DNA from: Thiodiazotropha sp040506275
GTDB lineage: Bacteria; Pseudomonadota; Gammaproteobacteria; Chromatiales; Chromatiaceae
Assembly (NCBI GenBank): GCA_040506275.1
Contig: JBEVXD010000004.1
Span: 248,001-312,000, forward strand
DNA length: 64,000 nucleotides
Direction: 5' to 3'
Positions 7,508 to 15,637 of this stretch are shown here, piece after piece. The notes beneath the pieces are model-generated. The model was not told the origin of the DNA. It ran no database searches and worked only from the letters and a program-made list of their open reading frames with translations. The position numbers and the translations under genes were made by a program. Position 1 is the first letter of the stretch. The number at the start of each line of letters is the position of its first letter.

Positions 7508-9028
7508 GTGTTATATGCCAATCCCAACACCGAAGGCGCGGTAATCAGCTTTAAAGAGACATATGAAAATTTTATCGGCGGCCAGTGGGTCGCCCCAGTA
7601 AAAGGGGAGTATTTCGACAACATCTCCCCAGTCAATGGCAGACCATTCTGTAAAATTGCCCGCTCCACAGAAGAGGATATCGAGCTTGCACTGGATGCTG
7701 CACATGCAGCACGTGAATCCTGGGGCAAGACATCCCCTGCGGCCCGATCAAATATTCTGCTGAAAATTGCTGACCGCCTGGAAGCCAACCTGGAAACATT
7801 GGCTATCGCAGAAACCTGGGACAATGGCAAAGCAGTTCGGGAGACCCTGAATGCCGATATCCCCCTCTGCGTTGATCATTTCCGATACTTCGCTGGATGT
7901 GTACGTGCCCAGGAAGGCAGTATTGGCGAAATCGATGAGCACACCATTGCCTACCATTTTCATGAACCGCTCGGTGTCGTCGGTCAGATCATCCCCTGGA
8001 ATTTCCCGATTCTGATGGCAGCCTGGAAACTGGCGCCAGCCCTGGCTGCAGGTAACTGTGTTGTGTTAAAGCCTGCAGAGCAGACCCCCGCCTCAATCAT
8101 GGTACTTATTGACCTGATCCAGGATCTTTTACCAGCAGGTGTATTGAACGTGGTCAACGGCTTTGGCCAGGAAGCAGGCAAAGCCTTAGCAACCAGCACA
8201 CGTATTGCCAAGATCGCCTTTACCGGTTCAACACCAGTCGGCTCCATGATCATGAAATACGCGGCAGACAACATCATTCCATCAACAGTAGAACTGGGCG
8301 GCAAATCTCCAAACATCTACTTTGAAGATGTCCTCGACCAGGAAGATGACTTCGTCAGTAAATGTATTGAAGGTGCAGTGTTGGCTTTCTTCAACCAGGG
8401 AGAGGTCTGTACCTGCCCTTCACGCCTGTTGGTACAAGAGTCTATCTATGAAAAATTCATTGAGTTGGTGATTGAACGCATCAACCAGATCACCCGCGGC
8501 AATCCACTCGAAACAGATGTCATGGTTGGTGCTCAGGCATCCGAGGAGCAGTACGAAAAAATTCTTGACTACATTCGCATAGGCCGGGATGAGGGGGCGC
8601 AGGTCCTTATCGGTGGTGACACTGAGGCTATGGATGAAGCACACAGCTCTGGCTACTACATCCAGCCAACCCTGCTCAAAGGTAGCAATGAGATGCGCGT
8701 TTTCCAAGAGGAGATCTTTGGCCCGGTGGTCTCTGTCACCACATTTAAAGATGAAGCGGAAGCCCTGGCCATTGCCAATGACACGGAATTCGGATTAGGT
8801 GCTGGCGTCTGGACCCGGGATATGAATCAAGCCTACCGTATGGGTCGTGGAATTGAAGCAGGCCGTGTCTGGACCAACTGCTACCACCACTACCCAGCCC
8901 ATGCGGCTTTCGGCGGTTACAAGAAATCCGGTGTTGGCCGTGAAACCCACAAAATGATGCTTGACCATTATCAGCAGACCAAGAACATGCTGGTCAGTTA
9001 TGATGTCAATCCGCTGGGTTTCTTCTAA
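7508..9028 (+). CDS. NAD-dependent aldehyde dehydrogenase (ExaC/AldB/AcoD type)
   Basis: The 506-residue enzyme oxidises aldehydes (acetaldehyde in characterised ExaC/AcoD relatives) to acids with NAD+. The catalytic Cys is Cys301 in FFNQGEVCTCPSR and the general base Glu262 is in VELGGKSPN. The N-terminal MLYANPNTEGAVISFKETYENF and the C-terminal MMLDHYQQTKNMLVSYD are typical of this subgroup. The start is GTG, six bases after GAGGAG. Two AcoR-like regulators lie downstream, a common arrangement for sigma54-controlled acetoin or alcohol catabolism, but I find no clear -24/-12 promoter just upstream. An inverted pair of REP elements follows the stop. The exact substrate is uncertain. Confidence 0.94.
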   Translation: MLYANPNTEGAVISFKETYENFIGGQWVAPVKGEYFDNISPVNGRPFCKIARSTEEDIELALDAAHAARESWGKTSPAARSNILLKIADRLEANLETLAIAETWDNGKAVRETLNADIPLCVDHFRYFAGCVRAQEGSIGEIDEHTIAYHFHEPLGVVGQIIPWNFPILMAAWKLAPALAAGNCVVLKPAEQTPASIMVLIDLIQDLLPAGVLNVVNGFGQEAGKALATSTRIAKIAFTGSTPVGSMIMKYAADNIIPSTVELGGKSPNIYFEDVLDQEDDFVSKCIEGAVLAFFNQGEVCTCPSRLLVQESIYEKFIELVIERINQITRGNPLETDVMVGAQASEEQYEKILDYIRIGRDEGAQVLIGGDTEAMDEAHSSGYYIQPTLLKGSNEMRVFQEEIFGPVVSVTTFKDEAEALAIANDTEFGLGAGVWTRDMNQAYRMGRGIEAGRVWTNCYHHYPAHAAFGGYKKSGVGRETHKMMLDHYQQTKNMLVSYDVNPLGFF

Positions 9029-9080
9029 ACATCAAGAAGACCAACTGTTACAAGCATCTTACAATGTTTGTTGAGAAATT

Positions 9081-9138
9081 GGTGGGGCATGGCCCCACCC
9101 TACATCCTCAGTTTTGTAGGGTGGGGCCATGCCCCACC
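9081..9138. repeat. inverted pair of REP elements (23-bp perfect arms)
   Basis: 9081-9103 and 9116-9138 are perfect inverted repeats of a 23-bp unit beginning GTAGGGTGGGGC when read from the centre outward, separated by 12 bases. Each unit is itself palindromic. It lies between the convergent aldehyde dehydrogenase and GAF-regulator genes, where it may also act as a bidirectional transcription barrier. The unit is shared with 4073-4094 and 15089-15111. Confidence 0.85.
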
Positions 9139-9170
9139 TTCAGTGCTGAACAGAGCGCAATCAGCCTTAG

Positions 9171-10445
9171 CTAAACCCTAAAACCTGATCCGGAGACGTT
9201 ATCCTCAATCTGTGGGTTCAGGATTATTTCATTGAGACGTTCTCGCACCAGTTCACTACCTGATGTACTTCGACAAAGCTTATCCAGCAACATAGCAGGA
9301 TCCTGACAATTACCTAGCGCCTGACTCATTACCGCATCAATGCAATGCCGCCACTCTTCCAACTCAGGTGACGCTGAATCAGGCAACAGGGTACCTCTAT
9401 AAAGAGAGAATGCCTCACCACTGTTCTTCCTTCGTAATGCCTTCCAGATCTCAATAAAGTCACCCCATACTGAGATTTGCAACCGGTAGGGACGTGAGCC
9501 GATTTTGCCATTCAGTAGACGCCGCAGATGCGAAAGTTCGGCTTTCAAAGTGGAGAGTGAAACCGGCGTATCGCCATAAAGTGCCGCATGAAATGCCTCA
9601 AGACTCAATCCCCTGGCGTTCAGCGCTAGAAGACAAAGGATCTCTATCTGCCTCAGCGGCAGTCGAAGTTGTCTACCACGGTAGATGACTTTGGGTTGAC
9701 CCAAAACATAGATTTCAAGCTCAGCCCTGGGTTGTTTGTCAGGCAGCTCTTTGGCAATAGATCGTGCTAACTCTGCAACTGCGGCCTGACCCAATGGTGT
9801 ATGTTGTTGCCACAATGCAGAGATTGACAGAATGCCGGCACACTCTCCTCCCTTAGGATAAAAGATGGGTGCTGCATAAGAGACCCAGTCATGTGCAAAA
9901 GGCTGAAAGTGCTCAGTTGAAAAAACCGTTGCGGGACGAGACAGCGCTATAGAGAGCCCAATGGCATTGGTGCCCATGGCCTGTTCATGCCAGTGGCTGC
10001 CCACAGTGAAATTGACCCGATCTGCACGCTGCCGAATTTGCTCATTGGCGTAGACCCAGATCAAACGCCCATTCATATCAGCAATTGACGCAACCAGATT
10101 ACCTTCATCAGCCATCTTCATGATGTCACTGAGAGATGGCTCAGCTGCCCGACCTATTATGGATTCCTGCCAATATCGCTCCGCATCGCCCTTATCACCT
10201 CCCGGTGCGTGCAATTGAAAAGTCTCGGCAATACCTTCGCTACGGCTGCGCTCCCAGGAAGATAGGATCTCACTCTGCAGGCCATGCTGCTCTGTCAGGG
10301 GCTGACAGTTACGGAAACGACGCCACTGAAAAGAAGTCGAATCTCTTCGCCTGGCCAGGCTGTCGCAGGTACTGTCTAACTGGTCAACGACTTGGTGACT
10401 TTCATAGAGATGGGTCGTATCTAGTAGCGTGCCACTTACCCCCAT
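9171..10445 (-). CDS. GAF-domain transcriptional regulator with SARP/OmpR-like winged helix
   Basis: The 424-residue protein resembles the sensory part of AcoR-type activators: ILSSWERSRSEGI at about 60-75, then a GAF-like domain with VGSHWHEQAMGTNAIGLSIA. In place of the AAA+ and Fis domains of AcoR it carries, after about residue 265, a winged-helix region (LEIYVLGQPKVIYRGRQLRL, then IEILCLLALNARG and LKAELSHLRRLL) like SARP/OmpR DNA-binding domains. It is therefore likely a sigma70-type regulator answering the same ligand class as its neighbour. The AGAGG ribosome-binding site is six bases before ATG. It is convergent with the aldehyde dehydrogenase and divergent from the AcoR-like gene, so all three probably form one regulon. 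Confidence 0.82.
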   Translation of the reverse strand: MGVSGTLLDTTHLYESHQVVDQLDSTCDSLARRRDSTSFQWRRFRNCQPLTEQHGLQSEILSSWERSRSEGIAETFQLHAPGGDKGDAERYWQESIIGRAAEPSLSDIMKMADEGNLVASIADMNGRLIWVYANEQIRQRADRVNFTVGSHWHEQAMGTNAIGLSIALSRPATVFSTEHFQPFAHDWVSYAAPIFYPKGGECAGILSISALWQQHTPLGQAAVAELARSIAKELPDKQPRAELEIYVLGQPKVIYRGRQLRLPLRQIEILCLLALNARGLSLEAFHAALYGDTPVSLSTLKAELSHLRRLLNGKIGSRPYRLQISVWGDFIEIWKALRRKNSGEAFSLYRGTLLPDSASPELEEWRHCIDAVMSQALGNCQDPAMLLDKLCRSTSGSELVRERLNEIILNPQIEDNVSGSGFRV

Positions 10446-10814
10446 TGAGCACCTCTCGCAATTGACAGCGTCTTCAGTGAGTGGTTTCGGCCAACCATAT
10501 CAAACAACATCAGCACCTTTGGCACTTCAATTGCTGTAGCAGGGTCTGTCATACAATCCTCCGCTTATCATTATCATTTCGATAGACTGCTGGACTACGG
10601 AATGGCAGTTTTCATGCCAAGCAAATTGAGGATGCACCTGTTTAGTGGCTTTTATTCCCAGCAGTTCATGGACTTAGAAGACTATTGGGCGAAATTCGTC
10701 AGAACGTCTACACTCATAGCTCACTGAATTGATAACCCGAGCCAAGTGATCTGTCGCAATATGCGACACCCTTGCTGTCGCGCCACACAGTGCAGATGCG
10801 GAGAGACACCTATA
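10446..10814. other. 369-bp divergent control region between the two AcoR-like regulators
   Basis: This should hold both divergent promoters. The one clear element is the palindrome at 10752-10768. A weak resemblance to the ATAACCCGGC repeat end occurs at about 10732-10750. I see no gene. Confidence 0.5.
10752..10768. promoter_or_regulatory. palindromic operator candidate upstream of the AcoR-like gene
   Basis: TGTCGCA-N3-TGCGACA is a perfect 7-bp inverted repeat 47 bp before the chosen start. A further half-site, TGTCGC, is at 10776-10781. Position and symmetry suggest a binding site for one of the two flanking regulators; no second copy is seen before the aldehyde dehydrogenase. Confidence 0.55.
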
Positions 10815-12665
10815 ATGACGAAGCAGAGAGCCCTTGGAACCGATACCAATACCGGGCGCCAGCTTTTTTTTGAAAAGGGTCAGAACCCTGCAGGCTGGGT
10901 GCCCGAAGTTATTGCTCGCTCTTGGCAACGTTGTGCACAACGGCTGGATAACAGCCACACCTCACCTCCGTTGCGAATCGACAGCAACCAACTCAACGAA
11001 CGTCGGGAAAGAATGGCGAGACTACGGGATGTTGCTCAACCTGAAATGGACGCCCTGGCAGAACTGGTCTCCGACAGCGATAGTTTGGTACTGCTGGCGA
11101 ATGATGAGGGGCTGATCCTCGATGCAGCTGGTGGTCTCAATTTTTTACGCAAAGCGCAACAGGTCTACCTCCAGCCCGGGGTTCACTGGACTGAACCCGA
11201 ACGAGGTACCAATGCCATCGGTACAGCGCTGATTGAAAAAATGCCGGTGCTTGTCCAAGGGGGTCAACACTTTCTGGATGCCAATACCATTCTGAGTTGT
11301 GCTGCTGCACCCATTCTATCCCCCCAAGGAGAGCTGCTGGGGGTGCTTGATGTCTCCGGTGATTCGGAACACATGCATCGCCAAGCCTTGGGTATGGTAC
11401 GACTTGCTATACAGATCATCGAGCACAGACTAAGCAGTAGTGATGCTGCCCCAGGAACCCTGCTTCGATTTCACCGCCGACAGGATCTACTGGGCACACA
11501 CCGTGAGGGCATTCTGATCCTGGATGACAACCAGGTTGTTGGCGCTAATCGCATTGCTCTACAGTTACTCGACGCCGACTGGCAGAAACTGATCGGCAGC
11601 AACGCCAGTCAATGGTTACAGCTTCCAGGTTACAAGGAGAGTAACGCCAACCATGGAATGAAATCTCCCAGAGGGCAAATCTTCCACAGCAAGATCAACC
11701 ACCGGCAAACACTACAGGTAGCAACCAACAGACCCAAAACAACACCTCAGGACCAGCACTATTTCGATACAACCACATCAGACCTTCTGGATAAGGCCCA
11801 ACGTGTTCTTGATGCTGGAATCCCGGTACTGATCCAAGGCGAGACAGGGGTTGGCAAAGAGGTTTTTGCTCGCCGCCTGCATGCCAGCAGCCAACGTCAA
11901 TCCGGGCCATTCGTAGCAGTCAACTGCGCTGCCCTGCCTGAAACTCTGATTGAATCTGAGCTATTTGGTTACACCAGCGGTGCCTTTACCGGCGCCCAAC
12001 GTAGCGGCATGCCAGGCCGCGTAAGAGAAGCCGATGGCGGCATTCTTTTTCTGGACGAAATCGGAGACATGCCGCTCAACCTTCAAGCCCGACTGCTGAG
12101 GGTACTGCAGGAACGCCAGGTCACACCGCTAGGCGGCGGACAACCGATCTCAGTTGACTTCACCCTCCTCTGTGCAACCAACCATGACCTGCCGAAGCTT
12201 GTTAAAAAGGGTGAGTTCCGTGCAGACCTCTTTTATCGCATTCAGGATTTCACCCTTCAACTCCCCCCTTTGCGTGAAAGGGAGGATTGCAAACAGATCA
12301 TTCAGGAAATGATGAGGTTGTTAGGTGGTCATCAGAAACAACTTACCTTAAGCGAGTCGGCACTATCCGCCCTGGTGAATTATGACTGGCCAGGTAATCT
12401 GCGCCAGCTAACCAGCACACTACGAACATTAATTGTGCTCTGTGACCCACAAGAGACCATTGAGCTACGCCAACTTCCAGGCGAGATACAAAAGCCCCAT
12501 GCTCACACAGGGACAGAGAAAACCGACCTCAAACAACTTACCCGTCAGGCCATCGAAAAGGCACTCTCAGAGAATGGAAACAATGTCAGCGCCACAGCAC
12601 GTCAGCTTGGTATCCATCGCAGCACACTCTACCGCCAAATGGCAAATTACAACGACCAGGCTTAA
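10815..12665 (+). CDS. sigma54-dependent AcoR-like transcriptional activator
   Basis: The 616-residue protein has an N-terminal AcoR/GAF sensory region (VIARSWQRCAQ near 35; GVHWTEPERGTNAIGTALIE). A PAS-like section follows, then a sigma54-interaction AAA+ domain with Walker A GETGVGKE, the sigma54-contacting GAFTGA loop, and LFLDEIGDM as Walker B. The C-terminal Fis-type helix-turn-helix is NNVSATARQLGIHRSTLYRQ. It activates sigma54 promoters in response to a small metabolite, acetoin or aldehyde in relatives. The frame extends upstream to 10746, but that part covers the palindromic operator. ATG 10815 has GGAGAG upstream and fits AcoR starts. Targets probably include the nearby aldehyde dehydrogenase, though its own promoter shows no obvious -24/-12 element. 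Confidence 0.92.
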   Translation: MTKQRALGTDTNTGRQLFFEKGQNPAGWVPEVIARSWQRCAQRLDNSHTSPPLRIDSNQLNERRERMARLRDVAQPEMDALAELVSDSDSLVLLANDEGLILDAAGGLNFLRKAQQVYLQPGVHWTEPERGTNAIGTALIEKMPVLVQGGQHFLDANTILSCAAAPILSPQGELLGVLDVSGDSEHMHRQALGMVRLAIQIIEHRLSSSDAAPGTLLRFHRRQDLLGTHREGILILDDNQVVGANRIALQLLDADWQKLIGSNASQWLQLPGYKESNANHGMKSPRGQIFHSKINHRQTLQVATNRPKTTPQDQHYFDTTTSDLLDKAQRVLDAGIPVLIQGETGVGKEVFARRLHASSQRQSGPFVAVNCAALPETLIESELFGYTSGAFTGAQRSGMPGRVREADGGILFLDEIGDMPLNLQARLLRVLQERQVTPLGGGQPISVDFTLLCATNHDLPKLVKKGEFRADLFYRIQDFTLQLPPLREREDCKQIIQEMMRLLGGHQKQLTLSESALSALVNYDWPGNLRQLTSTLRTLIVLCDPQETIELRQLPGEIQKPHAHTGTEKTDLKQLTRQAIEKALSENGNNVSATARQLGIHRSTLYRQMANYNDQA

Positions 12666-12840
12666 GCCCATGGAAAGCAATATATTTTTTGCAAGGAACT
12701 AGTGTACCTCGTCATAGATTCTGTACCACCAGGCTATCTCAATAGAGAACAGTCTAAAGGAAAGGTTACACAGGCCGAAAAGCTCAACAGTTAACACCTG
12801 TTAACAATGGATATCTTATAATTACAAAGCGGGGCTTGTT

Positions 12841-14871
12841 ATGGGGCGAATCAACGTCGGCACCAAAATCGCAGCTGGATTCGTTACTTTAGTTCTGGTT
12901 TTACTGGTTACCGGTGGCACCAGCTACTGGATCATCAATTCCCTTTCGATATCCCTTGCCAATATCACCGGCCCGGTATGGGATGCCATGGCAACCACTG
13001 AAGCAGGCATCCGTGCCGTTCAAAAGGAGCTGATCGCTGTAGACTCTGTATTATTGGGAAGTGCAAGCGATCACACAAAAATTGAACAAGCCAAAGATGA
13101 AGCTCAGGTAGCATTAGATAATCTGATCGCCAGCAAGCAGGTTGAAGCTGGTGTCATCAACGACCTGAAAACCCGAATGCAAAACTTCTCCGCTACCCAG
13201 GGCCAGCTCATAAAACTTCATCATGACTATCTGCAAAGAGAACAGGCACTAACTCAAAACAGTTCAAGTTTTCTTGATTTCCTGGTCGATGTGGAACGCA
13301 TCTCCAGTGAAGAGATGATGCGACAGGATATGAATGCCGAGAGTGGCTCTGAAACTGATGACGATGCAGTAGATGAACAAGAGAGATGGGCTTCGATCAA
13401 TGCAGCTGGAGAGTCAAAACTTGCGCTTCTGAGCCGCCTCGAACTCTATCGCCGTTTCAAGGAAGAGAGTGACACAAGCGACATCATCTCCCGTATCAAT
13501 CTACTCCATGAAGATTTGGCCTACGCCATTGAGACCATTGGCGAAGACCCCCTATTCGAGCAACAGGTCAAAAACGGAAAGTTTGACGGAAAGCCATTCA
13601 AGCAAGCACTGGTTAGCCTGACGCAGGAGCATAAGGCACTTTTACAAGCAGTGATGGAAGATCACAAGAAGATGAAGACGGCCCGTCAAGCGTATTCAAT
13701 CGCGGCTGATGAACTGATGCAGATCGGCGAGCAACTGAATCAGCAGATCCGTCAAAAGGTGGAAACAGAGAAACTGGATCTCAGTGACCTGGTTGAAACT
13801 GGCTACCAGGTCTTAATACTGGCAGTGATCCTTGGCGTACTGATATCTATACCAGTCTACTGGATCACAGTTAGAGCTATTGCCGGACCTATCCGCGAAA
13901 TTCACAGACAACTCGAAGCCATTTCCCAGGGAGACGGTGATCTAACAGTACAGTTGCAGATCAAGAGTCGGGATGAAATCGGTGATCTGGCCACCGCCTT
14001 TAATCGTTTTGTAGTCAAGCTGAGAGATATGGTTGCAGGACTGCAAGTCTCCACCCTTCGCTTGCTGGATACCACAACTCAAATCACCGAGGTTTCCACT
14101 CAGACTGGACGGGAGGTTGAGACTCAGCGCATGGAGGTAGAATCAGTCTCCACTGCCATTAATCAGCTATCCAGCAGCTTCAGGGAAGTTGCTGACAACA
14201 CCACCCAGGCTGCACAGAGCGCTGAAGAAGCCGACCGGGAAAGTGGTAATGGCAAACAGATCGTCCTCGATATGGTATCGAAGATTAAAAATGTAGCCGA
14301 AGAGGTTGAACGTGCAACCGCTGTGGTCAGCGGCCTCGGAGAGCGCAGTCAAAAGATCGAGAGTGTACTTGATGTAATAAGAGGTATCTCAGAGCAGACC
14401 AATCTACTGGCCCTCAATGCAGCCATCGAAGCGGCCAGGGCAGGTGAACAGGGCAGAGGCTTCGCCGTAGTAGCAGATGAAGTACGCAGTCTTGCAGCGC
14501 GTACCTACGACTCCATCAGTGAGATACAGGAGATGATCGACCAACTCCAGAGTGGCGCTGCAGATGCAGTTGAGGCCATCCAGGATGCCCATCGAATTGC
14601 CGATGCCAGTGTCGCACCTGCAGAACAGGCGGGAGAGAGTCTCAACCAGATTACAAAAACCATGGCCGATATCTCACAACTCAATCAGGATATATCAAGT
14701 GCTACTGACCTGCAGCATCAAACTGTTGTCGGTGTAGACCAAAGTATTGTCAATATAAACCAGGTTGCGATACAAACATCAAACAGTACAGAAGCACTGA
14801 GTAATTCCACCCTTGAACTGCAGGCCCTGGCTTCAGAACTGGAGTCTCATGTTGGACGATTCAAGGTTTGA
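12841..14871 (+). CDS. methyl-accepting chemotaxis protein
   Basis: The 676-residue transmembrane chemoreceptor has a first membrane helix at about 10-33 and a long helical periplasmic sensor at about 35-320, with an acidic insertion (SGSETDDDAVDEQE). A second helix lies at about 322-345, followed by HAMP and the cytoplasmic signalling domain. The hairpin tip is canonical: SEQTNLLALNAAIEAARAGE followed by QGRGFAVVADEVR. It controls CheA activity in response to an unknown periplasmic ligand. No other che genes are nearby, so it is an orphan receptor. It follows the AcoR-like gene by 175 bp but has no visible link to it. The ribosome-binding site is weak. Confidence 0.95.
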   Translation: MGRINVGTKIAAGFVTLVLVLLVTGGTSYWIINSLSISLANITGPVWDAMATTEAGIRAVQKELIAVDSVLLGSASDHTKIEQAKDEAQVALDNLIASKQVEAGVINDLKTRMQNFSATQGQLIKLHHDYLQREQALTQNSSSFLDFLVDVERISSEEMMRQDMNAESGSETDDDAVDEQERWASINAAGESKLALLSRLELYRRFKEESDTSDIISRINLLHEDLAYAIETIGEDPLFEQQVKNGKFDGKPFKQALVSLTQEHKALLQAVMEDHKKMKTARQAYSIAADELMQIGEQLNQQIRQKVETEKLDLSDLVETGYQVLILAVILGVLISIPVYWITVRAIAGPIREIHRQLEAISQGDGDLTVQLQIKSRDEIGDLATAFNRFVVKLRDMVAGLQVSTLRLLDTTTQITEVSTQTGREVETQRMEVESVSTAINQLSSSFREVADNTTQAAQSAEEADRESGNGKQIVLDMVSKIKNVAEEVERATAVVSGLGERSQKIESVLDVIRGISEQTNLLALNAAIEAARAGEQGRGFAVVADEVRSLAARTYDSISEIQEMIDQLQSGAADAVEAIQDAHRIADASVAPAEQAGESLNQITKTMADISQLNQDISSATDLQHQTVVGVDQSIVNINQVAIQTSNSTEALSNSTLELQALASELESHVGRFKV

Positions 14872-15334
14872 AGAGGCGGTAGATATTCCACCGTCAATGG
14901 AGAAAGTGACTTGAAATGCTGCTCACTATAGTTTGTGGCTACTATCTGATCATGGTTTCTGTGTTATTTACACTTAAGGACAAAAAAACAGGCTTTGCCC
15001 GCAACGGGTGGGGCCTTGCCCTGGCAAAAGGCTTGAGTAAAAAATACTAAAGACTGGATCAAACCTCAAACTGTCACTCACCTTACTTGGTGGGGCAGGG
15101 CCCCACCCTACCGTTTTTTTAAGAGCGGAGAAAGGATGCATTTCTAAGTCATATTATGTTTCAGCTCGCAGTTATTTATACATACCAATCACCTCTTTAT
15201 AGAATCCTCCGAACTGTTTTTCAGCCAGTAGCATCCGTGTGTAACAAATGTTCCAGACTACTATCTCAGGATTTATAGAATGAAGTTAGTGAGGACAATC
15301 ACACCGTGTTTTTTAACATTAAGGAGTTATCAAG
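14872..15334. other. 463-bp intergenic region with REP sequences
   Basis: Non-coding by inspection. It holds a full REP unit at 15089-15111 and a degenerate one at about 15005-15022 (GGGTGGGGCCTTGCCCTGGC). The remaining sequence is AT-rich and must include the promoter of the small gene at 15335. Confidence 0.6.
15089..15118. repeat. REP element followed by a T run
   Basis: GGTGGGGCAGGGCCCCACC plus CTAC is the inverse of the GTAG-headed unit seen at 9081-9138. It is followed within two bases by TTTTTTT, so on the plus strand it has the form of a terminator for the chemoreceptor gene. Confidence 0.65.
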
Positions 15335-15559
15335 ATGACTGTAGAGAAAATTACATTTGCTATTGTTGGTATTCTGATTATGGCTACCGTTGGAGCTTAC
15401 CTAACGACTAAAGTCGATATTTTTTTATATGCTGCTATGTTTGTAGGCTTCATGATATTCCAGGCCCCCCTCACAAAATTCTGCCCACTCCCCGCATTAC
15501 TAAAAGCTATGGGAGTACCTACTGGGAGTCTATTTGGAAAAATGGATTCTGGCTCCTGA
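15335..15559 (+). CDS. small inner-membrane protein, DUF2892/YgaP transmembrane type
   Basis: The 74-residue protein has two membrane helices (about 8-24 and 28-46) and the motif TKFCPLPALLKAMGV after helix 2. That motif is characteristic of the DUF2892 family, which also forms the membrane part of the YgaP rhodanese. AAGGAG lies eight bases before the ATG. The family is common in sulfur-metabolising bacteria, but its role as a stand-alone protein is not established. No rhodanese is fused or adjacent. It is convergent with the SLC13 transporter. Confidence 0.8.
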   Translation: MTVEKITFAIVGILIMATVGAYLTTKVDIFLYAAMFVGFMIFQAPLTKFCPLPALLKAMGVPTGSLFGKMDSGS

Positions 15560-15637
15560 ATCCATTCGTGGTGCCATTGACATCGTGATTCAACACCACA
15601 GATAGCTATCATTTTCTATCAGGAAAACTATGGCGGT

